Positions 10,801-22,880 of a stretch of DNA of 64,000 nt are shown piece by piece. This DNA is from Atherix ibis (lineage: Eukaryota; Arthropoda; Insecta; Diptera; Athericidae), in the NCBI GenBank assembly GCA_958298945.1, contig CATQJD010000005.1, positions 1,034,944 through 1,098,943 on the forward strand. Reading direction: 5' to 3'. A program made the position numbers and the translations under genes. Under the pieces are notes generated by a model. The model was not told the origin of the DNA, searched no databases, and saw nothing but the letters and a program-made list of their open reading frames with translations. Numbering within the stretch: the stretch's first letter is position 1; the number at the start of each line of letters is the position of its first letter.

Positions 10801-13800
10801 CAAGAGGATTTTGAAGTAGTATGTTTAAGAGGAATATGAATTAGTATGTTTAAGAGGAATATGAAGTAGTATGTTTAAGAGGAATATGAAGTAGTATGTT
10901 TAAGAGGAATATAAAGTAGTATGTTTAAGAGGAATATGAAGTAGTATATTGAAGAGAAATATGAAGTAGTATATTTAAGAGGAATATGAAGTAGTATATT
11001 TAAGAGGAATATGAAGTAGTATGTTTAAGAGGAATATGAAGTAGTATGTTTAAGAGGAATATGAAGTAGTATGTTTAAGAGAAATATGAAGTAGTATGTT
11101 TAAGAGGAATATGAAGTAGTATGCTTAAGAGGAATATGAAGTATTATGTTTAAGAGGAATATGAAGTAGTATGTTTAAGAGGAATATGAAGTTGTATGTT
11201 TAAGAGGAATATGAAGTAGTATGTTTAAGAGGAATATGAAGTAGTAAGTTTAAGAGGAATGTGAAGTAGTATGTTTAAGAGAAATATTAGTAGTATATTG
11301 AAGAGGAATATGAAGTAGTATGTTTAAGAGGAATATGAAGTAGTATGTTTTAGAGGAATATGAAGTAGTAAGTTTAAGAGGTATATGAAGTAGCATGTTT
11401 AAGAGAAATATGAAGTAGTATGTTTAAGAGAAATATGATGTAGTATATTTAAGAAGAATATGAAGTAGTATGTTTAAGAGGAATATGAAGTAGTATATTT
11501 AAGAGGAATATGAAGTAGTATATTTAAGAGGAATATGAAGTAGTATGTTTAAGAGGAATATGAAGTAGTATGTTTAAGAGGAATATAAAGTAGTATACTT
11601 AAGAGGAATAAGAAGTAGTATATTTAAGAGGAATATGGAGTAGTGTATTCAAGAGGAATATGAAGTAGTATGTTTAAGAGGAATATGAAGTAGTATGTTT
11701 AAGAGGAATATGAAGTATAATAGTATGTTTAAGAGGAATATGAAGTAGTATGTTTAAGAGGAATATGAAGTAGTATGTTTAAGAGGAATATGAAGAAGTA
11801 TATTTAAGAGGAATATAAAGTAGTATGTTTAAGAGGAATATGAAGTAGCGTGTTTAAGAGGAATATGAAGTAGTATGTTTAAGATGAAAAGGAAGTAGTA
11901 TATTTAAGAGGAATAAGAAGTAGTATATTTAAGAGGAATATGAAGTAGTGTATTTAAGAGGAATATGAAGTAGTATGTTTAAGAGGAATATGAAGTAGTA
12001 TATTTAAGAGGAATATGAAGTATAATAGTATGTTTAAGAGGAATATGAAGTAGTATGTTGGAGAGGAATATGAAGTAGTATGTTTAAGAGGAATATGAAG
12101 TAGTATATTTAAGAGGAATATGAAGTAGTATGCTTAAGAAGAATATGAAGTAGCATATTTAAGAGGAATAAGAAGTAGTATATTTAAAAGGAATATGAAG
12201 TAGTGTATTTAAGAGGAATATGAAGTAGTATGTTTAAGAGGAATATGAAGTAGTATGTTTAAGAGGAATATGAAGTATTATAGTATGTTTAAGAGGAATA
12301 TGAGTAGTATGTTTAAGAGGAATATGAAGTAGTATGTTTAAGAGGAATATGAAGTAGTATATTTAAGAGGAATATGAAGTAGTATGTTTAAGAGGAATAT
12401 GAAGTAGTATGTTTAAGAGGAATGTGAAGTAGTATGTTTAAGATGAAAATGAAGTAGTATATTTAAGAGGATTATGAAGTAGTATGTTTAAGAGGAATAT
12501 GAAGTAGTATATTTAAGAGGAATACGAAGTAGTATATTTAAGAGGAATATGAAGTAGTATATTTAAGAGGAATATGAAGTAGTATGTTTAAGAGGAATAT
12601 GAAGTAGTATGTTTAAGAGGAATATGAAGTAGTATGTTTAAGAAGAATATGAAGTAGTATGTTTAAGAGGAATATGAAGTTGTAAGTTTGAGAGGTATGT
12701 GAAGTAGTATGTTTAAGAGGAATATGAAGTAGTATATTCAAGAGGAATATGAAGTAGTATACTTAAGAGGAATAAGAAGTAGTATACTTAAGAGGAATAT
12801 GGAGTAGCGTATTCAAGAGGAATATGAAGTAGTATGTTTAAGAGGAATATGAAGTAGTATGTTTAAGAGGAATATGAAGTATAATAGTATGTTTAAGAGG
12901 AATATGAAGTAGTATGTTTAAGAGGAATATGAAATAGTATGTTTAAGAGGAATATGAAGAAGTATATTTAAGAGGAATATAAAGTAGTATGTTTAAGAGG
13001 AATATGAAGTAGTGTGTTTAAGAGGAATATGAAGTAGTATGTTTAAGATGAAAAGGATGTAGTATATTTAAGAGGAATAAGAAGTAGTATATTTAAGAGG
13101 AATATGAAGTAGTGTATTTAAGAGAAATATGAAGAGTATGTTTAAGAGGAATATGAAGTAGTATATTTAAGAGGAATATGAAGTATAATAGTATGTTTAA
13201 GAGGAATATGAAGTAGTATGTTTAAGAGGAATATGAAGTAGTATGTTTAAGAGGAATATGAAGTAGTTTATTTAAGAGGAATATGAAGTAGTATGCTTAA
13301 GAAGAATATGAAGTAGCATATTTAAGAGGAATACGAAGTAGTATATTTAAGAGGAATATGAAGTAGTACGTTTAAGAGGAATATGAAGTAGTATGTTTAA
13401 GAGGAATGTGAAGTAGTATGTTTAAGATGAAAATGAAGTAGTATATTTAAGAGGATTATGAAGTAGTATGTTTAAGAGGAATATGAAGTAGTATATTTAA
13501 GAGGAATACGAAGTAGTATATTTAAGAGGAATATGAAGTAGTATATTTAAGGGGAATATGAAGTAGTATGTTTAAGAGGAATATAAAGTAGTATGTTTAA
13601 GAGGAATATGAAGTAGTATGTTTAAGAGGAATATGAAGTAGTATGTTTAAGAGGAATATGAAGTAGTATGTTTAAGAAGAATATGAAGTAGTATGTTTAA
13701 GAGGAATATGAAGTAGTATATTTAAGAGGAATATGAGGTAGTATATTTAAGAGGAATATGAAGTAATTTATTTAAGAGGAATATGAACAAGTATGATTAA

Positions 13801-14640
13801 GAGGAATATGAAGTAGTATGTTTAAGAGGAATATGAAGTAGTGTGTTTAAGAGGAATATGAAGTAGTATGTTTAAGATGAAAAGGAAGTAGTATATTTAA
13901 GAGGAATAAGAAGTAGTATATTTAAGAGGAATATGAATTAGTGTATTTAAGAGGAATATGAAGTAGTATGTTTAAGAGGAATATGAGGTAGTATATTTAC
14001 AAGGAATATGAAGTATAATAGTATGTTTAAGAGGAATATGAAGTAGTATGTTGAAGAGGAATATGAAGTAGTATGTTTAAGAGGAATATGAAGTAGTATA
14101 TTTAAGAGGAATATGAAGTAGTATGATTAAGAAGAATATGAAGTAGTATGTTTAAGAGGAATATGAAGTAGTATGTTTAAGAGGAATATGAAGTATTATA
14201 GTATGTTTAAGAGGAATATGAGTAGTATGTTTAAGAGGAATATGAAGTAGTATATTTAAGAGGAATATGAAGTAGTATATTTAAGAGGAATATGAAGTAG
14301 TATGTTTAAGAGGAATATGAAGTAGTATGTTTAAGAGGAATGTGAAGTAGTATGTTTAAGATGAAAATGAAGTAGTATATTTAAGAGGATTATGAAGTAG
14401 TATGTTTAAGAAGAATATGAAGTAGTATATTTAAGAGGAATACGAAGTAGTATATTTAAGAGGAATATGAAGTAGTATATTTAAGAGGAATATGAAGTAG
14501 TATGTTTAAGAGGAATATGAAGTAGTATGTTTAAGAGGAATATGAAGTAGTATGTTTAAGAGGAATATGAAGTAGTATGTTTAAGAGGAATATGAAGTAG
14601 TATGTTTAAGAAGAATATGAAGTAGTATGTTTAAGAGGAA
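10782..14640 (+). repeat. 3.85-3.9 kb higher-order duplication, copy 2
   Basis: This is the partner of 6,931-10,715. Shared anchors at +3,906 bp include TATTATAGTATG at 12,276, AAGTTGTAAG at 12,677 and GGAGTAGCGTATTC at 12,801. Copy 2 carries two monomers absent from copy 1 near 11,711-11,765, one of them the 30 bp TAATA-insertion type. It passes smoothly beyond the point where copy 1 is broken at the 10.7 kb junction, so the intact order is preserved in this copy. Confidence 0.88.
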
Positions 14641-15560
14641 TATGAAGTTGTAAGTTTAAGAGGTATGTGAAGTAGTATGTTTAAGAGGAATATGAAGTAG
14701 TATATTCAAGAGGAATATGAAGTAGTATACTTAAGAGGAATAAGAAGTAGTATACTTAAGAGGAATATGGAGTAGTGTATTCAAGAGGAATATGAAGTAG
14801 TATGTTTAAGAGGAATATGAAGTAGTATGTTTAAGAGGAATATGAAGTATAATAGTATGTTTAAGAGGAATATGAAGTAGTATGTTTAAGAGGAATATGA
14901 AGTAGTATGTTTAAGAGGAATATGAAGAAGTATATTTAAGAGGAATATAAAGTAGATTGTTTAAGAGGAATATGAAGTAGTGTGTTTAAGAGGAATATGA
15001 AGTAGTATGTTTAAGATGAAAAGGAAGTAGTATATTTAAGAGGAATAAGAAGTAGTATATTTAAGAGGAATATGAAGTAGTGTATTTAAGAGGAATATGA
15101 AGTAGTATGTTTAAGAGGAATATGAAGTAGTATATTTAAGAGGAATATGAAGTATAATAGTATGTTTAAGAGGAATATGAAGTAGTATGTTTAAGAGGAA
15201 TATGAAGTAGTATGTTTAAGAGGAATATGAAGTAGTTTATTTAAGAGGAATATGAAGTAGTATGCTTAAGAAGAATATGAAGTAGCATATTTAAGAGGAA
15301 TAAGAAGTAGTATATTTAAAAGGAATATGAAGTAGTGTATTTAAGAGGAATATGAAGTAGTATGTTTAAGAGGAATATGAAGTAGTATGTTTAAGAGGAA
15401 TATGAAGTATTATAGTATGTTTAAGAGGAATATGAGTAGTATGTTTAAGAGGAATATGAAGTAGTATGTTTAAGAGGAATATGAAGTAGTATATTTAAGA
15501 GGAATATGAAGTAGTATGTTTAAGAGGAATATGAAGTAGTATGTTTAAGAGGAATATGAA
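14641..15560 (+). repeat. Further partial copy of the ~1.9 kb sub-block
   Basis: The AAGTTGTAAG...GGTATGTGAAG marker returns at 14,645 and 15,859, and TATTATAGTATG at 14,194 and 15,408. Both intervals are 1,214 bp, so this is one more, shortened, round of the sub-block that makes up the 3.9 kb unit. It includes 30 bp (TATAATAGTATG, about 15,151) and 24 bp (GAATATGAGTAG, about 15,431) monomers. Confidence 0.78.
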
Positions 15561-18500
15561 GTAGTATGTTTAAGATGAAAATGAAGTAGTATATTTAAGA
15601 GGATTATGAAGTAGTATGTTTAAGAGGAATATGAAGTAGTATATTTAAGAGGAATACGAAGTAGTATATTTAAGAGGAATATGAAGTAGTATATTTAAGA
15701 GGAATATGAAGTAGTATGTTTAAGAGGAATATGAAGTAGTATGTTTAAGAGGAATATGAAGTAGTATGTTTAAGAGGAATATGAAGTAGTATGTTTAAGA
15801 GGAATATGAAGTAGTATGTTTAAGAAGAATATTAAGTAGTATGTTTAAGAGGAATATGAAGTTGTAAGTTTAAGAGGTATGTGAAGTAGTATGTTTAAGA
15901 GGAATATGAAGTAGTATATTCAAGAGGAATATGAAGTAGTATGTTAAAGAGGAATATGAAGTATTATGTTTAAGAGGTATATGAAGTAGTATATTTAAGA
16001 GGAATATGAAGTAGTATGTATAAGAGGAATATGAAGTAGTATGTTTAAGAGGACTACGAAGTAGTATGTTTAAGAGGAATATGAAGTAGTATGTTTAAGA
16101 GGAATATGAAGTATTATGTTTAAGAGGAATATGAAGTAGTATATTTAAGAGGAATATGAAGTAGTATGTTTAAGAGGAATATAAAGTAGTATGTTTAAGA
16201 GGAATATGAAGAAGTATATTTGAGTGGAATATGAAGTAGTATATTTAAGAGGAATATGAAGTAGTATGTTTAAGATGAAAATGAAGTAGTATATATAAGA
16301 GGATTATGAAGTAGTATGTTTAAGAGGAATATGAAGTAGTATATTTAAGAGGAATATGAAGTAGTATATTTAAGAGGAATATGAAGTAGTATGTTTAAGA
16401 GGAATATGAAGTAGTATGTTTAAGAGGAATATGAAGTAGTATGTTTAAGAGGAATATGAAGTAGTATGTTTAAGATGAAAATGAAGTAGTATATTTAAGA
16501 GGATTATGAAGTAGTATGTTTAAGAGGAATATGAAGTAGTATATTTAAGAGGAATATGAGGTAGTATATTTAAGAGGAATATGAAGTAATTTATTTAAGA
16601 GGAATATGAAGTAGTATGATTAAGAGGAATATGAAGTAGTATATTTAAGAGGAATATGAAGTAGTATGTTTAAGAGGAATATGAAGTAGTATATTTAAGA
16701 GGGATATGAAGTAGTATATTTAAGAGGAATATGAAGTAGCATATTTAAGAGGAATATGAAATAGTATGTTTAAGAGGAATACGAAGTAGTATATTTGAGA
16801 GGAATATGAAGTAGTATATTTAAGAGGAATATGAAGTAGTATGTTTAAGAGGAATATGAAGTAGTATGTTTAAGAGAAATATGAAGTAGTATATTTAAGA
16901 GGAATATGAAGTATTATGTTTAAGAGGAATATGAAGTAGTATGTTTAAGAGGAATATGAAGTAGTATGTTTAAGAGGAATATGAAGTAGTATATTTAAGA
17001 GGAATATGAAGTAGTATGTTTAAGAGGAATATGAAGTAGTATATTTAAGAGGAATATGAGGTAGTATATTTAAGAGGAATATGAAGTAATTTATTTAAGA
17101 GGAATATGAAGTAGTATGTTTAAGAGAAATATGAAGTAGTATATTTAAGAGGAATATGAAGTAGTATGTTTAAGAGGAATATGAATTAGGATATTTAAGA
17201 GGAATATGAAGTAGTATATTTAGGAGGAATATGAAGTAGTATGTTTAAGAGGAATATGAAGTAGTATGTTTAAGAGGGATATGAAGTAGTATCTTTAAGA
17301 TGAAAATAAAGTAGTATATTTAAAAGGATTATGAAGTAGTATGTTTAAGAGGAATATGAAATAGTATATTTGAGAGGAATATGAAGTAGTATATTTAAGA
17401 GGAATATGAAGTATTATGTTTAGGAGGAATATGAAGTAGTATGTTTAAGAGGAATATGAAGTAGTATGTTTAAGAGGAATATGAAGTAGTATATTTAAGA
17501 GGAATATGAAGTAGTATGTTTAAGAGGAATATGAAGTAGTATGTTTAAGAGGAATATGAAGTAGTATGTTCAAGAGGAATATGAAGTAGTATATTTAAGA
17601 GGAATATGAAGTTGTGTATTTAAGAGGAATTTGAAGTAGTATGTCTAAGAGGAATATGAAGTAGTATGTTTAAGAGGAATAGGAAGTAGTATATTTAAGA
17701 GGAATATGAAGTAGTATGCTTAAGATGAAAATGAATTAGTATATTTAAAAGGATTATGAAGTAGTATGTTTAAGAAGAATATGCAGTAGTATGTTTAAGA
17801 GGAATATGAAGTAGTATATTTAAGAGGAATATGAAGTAGTATATTTAAGAGGAATATGAAGTAGTATGTTTAAGAGGAATATGAAGTAGTATGTTTAAGA
17901 GGAATATGAAGTAGTATATTTGAGAGGAATATGAAGTAGTATATTTAAGTGGAATATGAAGTAGTATGTTTAAGAGTAATATGAAGTAGTATGTTTAAGA
18001 GGAATATGAAGTAGTATGTTTAAGAGGATTATGAAGTAGTATGTTTAAGAAGAATATGAAGTAGTATGTTTAAGAGGAATATGAAGTAGTAAGTTTAAGA
18101 GGAATGTGAAGTAGTATGTTTAAGAGGAATATGAAGTAGTATATTCAAGAGGAATATGAAGTAGTATGTTTAAGAGGAATATGAAGTAGTATGTTTAAGA
18201 GGAATATGAAGTAGTATGTTTAAGGGGAATATGAAGTAGCATGTTTAAGAGGAATATGAAGTAGTATGTTTAAGAAGAATATGAAGTAGTATATTTAGGA
18301 GGAATATGAAGTAGTATGTTTAAGAGGAATATGAATTAGGATATTTAAGAGGAATATGAAGTAGTATATTTAGGAGGAATATGAAGTAGTATGTTTAAGA
18401 TGAAAATGAAGTAGTATATTTAAGAGGATTATGAAGTAGTATGTTTAAGAGGAATATGAAGTAGTATATTTTAGAGGAATATGAAGTAGTATATTTAAGA

Positions 18501-19680
18501 GGAATATGAAGTAGTATGTTTAAGAGGTATATGAAGTAGTATGTTAAAGATGAAAATGAAGTAGTATATTTTAGAGGATTATGAAGTAGTATGTTTATAT
18601 ATGGAGTAGTATATTTAAGAGGAATATGAAGTAGTATATTTAAGAGGAATATGAAGTAGTATATTTAAGAGGAATATGAAGTAGTATGTTTAAGAGGAAT
18701 ATGAAGTAGTATATTTGAGAGGAATATGAAGTAGTATATTTAAGAGGAATATGAAGTAGTATGTTTAAGAGGAATATGAAGTAGTATGTTTAAGAGGAAT
18801 ATAAAGTAGTATGTTTAAGAGGAATATGAAGTAGTATATTTAAGAGGAATATGAAGTAGTATGTTTAAGAGGAATATGAAGTAGTATGTTTAAGAGGAAT
18901 ATGAAGTAGTATGTTTAAGAGGAATATGAAGTAGTATGTTTAAGAGGAATATGAAGTAGTATATTTAAGAGGAATATGAAGTAGTATGTTTAAGAGGAAT
19001 ATGAAGTAGTATGTTTAAGAGGAATATGAAGTAGTATGTTTAAGAGGAATATGAAGTAGTATGTTTAAGAGAATATGAAGTAGTATGTTTAAGAAGAATA
19101 TAAAGTAGTATATTTAAGAGGAATATGAAGTAGTATATTTAAGAGGAATATGAAGTAGTGTATTTAAGAGGAATATGAAGTAGTATATTTAAGAAGAATA
19201 TGAAGTAGTATGTTTAAGTGGAATATGAAGTATAATAGTATGTTTAAGAGGAATATGAAGTAGTATGTTTAAGAGGAATGTGAAGAAGTATGTTTAAGAG
19301 GAATATGAAGTAGTATATTTAAGAGGAATATGAAGTAGTATGTTTAAGAGTAATATGAAGTAGTATGTTCAAGAGGAATATGAAGTAGTATGTTTAAGAT
19401 GAAAATGAAGTAGTATATTTAAGAGGATTATGAAGTAGTATATTTAAGAGGAACATGAAGTAGTATATTTAAGAGGAATATGAAGTAGTATATTTAAGAG
19501 GAATATGAAGTAGTATTTTTGAGAGGAATATGAAGTAGTATATTTAAGAGAAATATGAAGTAGTATGTTTAAGAGTAATATGAAGTAGTATGTTTAAGAG
19601 GAATATGAAGTAGTATATTTAATAGCAACATGAAGTAGTATCTTTAAGAGGAATATGAACTAGTATGTTTAAGATGAATA
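15560..19680 (+). repeat. 4.1 kb higher-order block, copy 1
   Basis: This block recurs at about 19,735-22,880. Anchors are TAAGATGAAA at 15,571, GGACTACGAAG at 16,051, ATATATAAGAGG at 16,291, TAATTTATTTAAG at 16,587, ATTAGGATATTT at 17,185, TGTTTATATATGG at 18,592 and AGCAACATGAAG at 19,624. Offsets to copy 2 fall stepwise, 4,174, 4,099, 3,924, 3,324, 3,199. Each step is a multiple of 25, so whole monomers differ between the copies. Confidence 0.87.
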
Positions 19681-22600
19681 TGAAGTAGTATGTTTAAGAG
19701 GAATATGAAGTAGTATGTTTAAGAGGAATGTGAAGTAGTATGTTTAAGATGAAAATGAAGTAGTATATTTAAGAGGATTATGAAGTAGTATGTTTAAGAG
19801 AAATATGAAGTAGTATATTTAAGAGGAATACGAAGTAGTTTATTTAAGAGGAATATGAAGTAGTATATTTAAGAGGAATATGAAGTAGTATGTTTAAGAG
19901 GAATATGAAGTATTATGTTTAAGAGGAATATGAAGTAGTATGTTTAAGAGAAATATGAAGTAGTATGTTTAAGAGGAATATGAAGTAGTATGTTTAAGAA
20001 TAATATGAAGTAGTATGTTTAAGAGGAATATGAAGTTGTAAGTTTAAGAGGTATGTGAAGTAGTATGTTTAAGAGGAATATGAAGTAGTATATTCAAGAG
20101 GAATATGAAGTAGTATGTTAAAGAGGAATATGAAGTATTATGTTTAAGAGGTATATGAAGTAGTATATTTAAGAGGAATATGAAGTAGTATGTATAAGAG
20201 GAATATGAAGTAGTATGTTTAAGAGGACTATGAAGTAGTATGTTTAAGAGGAATATGAAGTAGTATGTTTAAGAGGAATATGAAGTATTATGTTTAAGAG
20301 GAATATGAAGTAGTATATTTAAGAGGAATATGAAGTAGTATGTTTAAGAGGAATATAAAGTAGTATGTTTAAGAGGAATATGAAGAAGTATATTTGAGTG
20401 GAATATGAAGTAGTATATTTAAGAGGAATATGAAGTAGTATGTTTAAGATGAAAATGAAGTAGTATATATAAGAGGATTATGAAGTAGTTTGTTTAACAG
20501 GAATATGAAGTAGTATATTTAAGAGGAATATGAAGTAGTATGTTTAAGAGGAATATGAAGTAGTATGTTTAAGATGAAAATGAAGTAGTATATTTAAGAG
20601 GATTATGAAGTAGTATGTTTAAGAGGAATATGAAGTTGTATATTTAAGAGGAATATGAGGTAGTATATTTAAGAGGAATATGAAGTAATTTATTTAAGAG
20701 GAATATGAAGTAGTATGATTAAGAGGAATATGAAGTAGTATATTTAAGAGGAATATGAAGTAGTATGTTTAAGAGGAATATGAAGTAGTATATTTAAGAG
20801 GGATATGAAGTAGTATATTTAAGAGGAATATGAAGTAGCATATTTAAGAGGACTATGAAATTGTATGTTTAAGAGGAATATGAAGTAGTATGTTTAAGAG
20901 GAATATGAAGTAGTATATTTAAGAGGAATATGAAGTAGTATGTTTAAGAGGAATATGAAGTAGTATATTTAAGAGGAATATGAGGTAGTATATTTAAGAG
21001 GAATATGAAGTAATTTATTTAAGAGGAATATGAAGTAGTATGTTTAAGAGGAATATGAAGTAGTATATTTAAGAGGAATATGAAGTAGTATGTTTAAGAG
21101 GAATATGAATTAGGATATTTAAGAGGAATATGAAGTAGTATATTTAGGAGGAATATGACGTAGTATATTTAAGAGGAATATGAAGTAGTATGTTTAAGAG
21201 GAATATGAAGTAGTATGTTTAAGAGGAATATGAAGTAGTATATTTGAGAGGAATATGAAGTAGTATATTTAAGTGGAATATGAAATAGTATGTTTAAGAG
21301 TAATATGAAGTAGTATGTTTAAGAGGAATATGAAGTAGTATGTTTAAGAGGATTATGAAGTAGTATGTTTAAGAGGAATATGAAGTAGTATGTTTAAGAG
21401 GAATATGAAGTAGTAAGTTTAAGAGGAATGTGAAGTAGTATGTTTAAGAGGAATATGAAGTAATATATTCAAGAGGAATATGAAGTAGTATGTTTAAGAG
21501 GAATATGAAGTAGTATGTTTAAGAGCAATATGAAGTAGTATGTTTAAGGGGAATATGAAGTAGCATGTTTAAGAGGAATATGAAGTAGTATGTTTAAGAG
21601 GAATATGAAGTAGTATATTTAGGAGGAATATGAAGTAGTATGTTTAAGAGGAATATGAATTAGGATATTTAAGAGGAATATGAAGTAGTATATTTAGGAG
21701 GAATATGAAGTAGTATGTTTAAGATGAAAATGAAGTAGTATATTTAAGAGGATTATGAAGTAGTATGTTTAAGAGGAATATGAAGTAGTATATTTTAGAG
21801 GAATATGAAGTAGTATATTTAAGAGGAATATGAAGTAGTATGTTTAAGAGGTATATGAAGTAGTATGTTAAAGATGAAAATGAAGTAGTATATTTTAGAG
21901 GATTATGAAGTAGTATGTTTATATATGAAGTAGTATATTTAAGAGGAATATGAAGTAGTATGTTTAAGAGGAATATGAAGTAGTATGTTTAAGAGGAATA
22001 TAAAGTAGTATGTTTAAGAGGAATATGAAGTAGTATATTTAAGAGGAATATGAAGTAGTATGTTTAAGAGGAATATGAAGTAGTATGTTTAAGAGGAATA
22101 TGAAGTAGTATGTTTAAGAGGAATATGAAGTAGTATGTTTAAGAGGAATATGAAGTAGTATATTTAAGAGGAATATGAAGTAGTATGTTTAAGAGGAATA
22201 TGAAGTAGTATGTTTAAGAGGAATATGAAGTAGTATGTTTAAGAGGAATATGAAGTAGTATGTTTAAGAGAATATGAAGTAGTATGTTTAAGAAGAATAT
22301 AAAGTAGTATATTTAAGAGGAATATGAAGTAGTATATTTAAGAGGAATATGAAGTAGTGTATTTAAGAGGAATATGAAGTAGTATATTTAAGAAGAATAT
22401 GAAGTAGTATGTTTAAGTGGAATATGAAGTATAATATTATGTTCAAGAGGAATATGAAGTAGTATGTTTAAGAGGAATATGAAGTAGTATGTTTAAAAGG
22501 AATATGAAGTAGTATATTTAAGAGGAATATGAAGTAGTATGTTTAAGAGGAATATGAAGTAGTATGTTGAAGAGGAATATGAAGTAGTATGTTTAAGATG

Positions 22601-22880
22601 AAAATGAAGTAGTATATTTAAGAGGATTATGAAGTAGTATATTTAAGAGGAATATGAAGTAGTATATTAAAGAGGAATATGAAGTAGTATATTTAAGAGG
22701 AATATGAAGTAGTATTTTTGAGAGGAATATGAAGTAGTATATTTAAGAGAAATATGAAGTAGTATGGTTAAGAGTAATATGAAGTAGTATGTTTAAGAGG
22801 AATATGAAGTAGTATATTTAAGAGCAACATGAAGTAGTATCTTTAAGAGGAATATGAAGTAGTATGTTTAAGTTGAATAT
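19681..22880 (+). repeat. 4.1 kb higher-order block, copy 2, shortened to ~3.15 kb
   Basis: It has the same anchor order as copy 1, at 19,745, 20,225, 20,465, 20,686, 21,109, 21,916 and 22,823. In total it lacks 975 bp relative to copy 1, exactly 39 monomers, removed in at least four separate deletions (75, 175, 600 and 125 bp). The intervening monomers stay in register, which is the signature of unequal exchange between aligned 25 bp units rather than random breakage. Confidence 0.85.
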
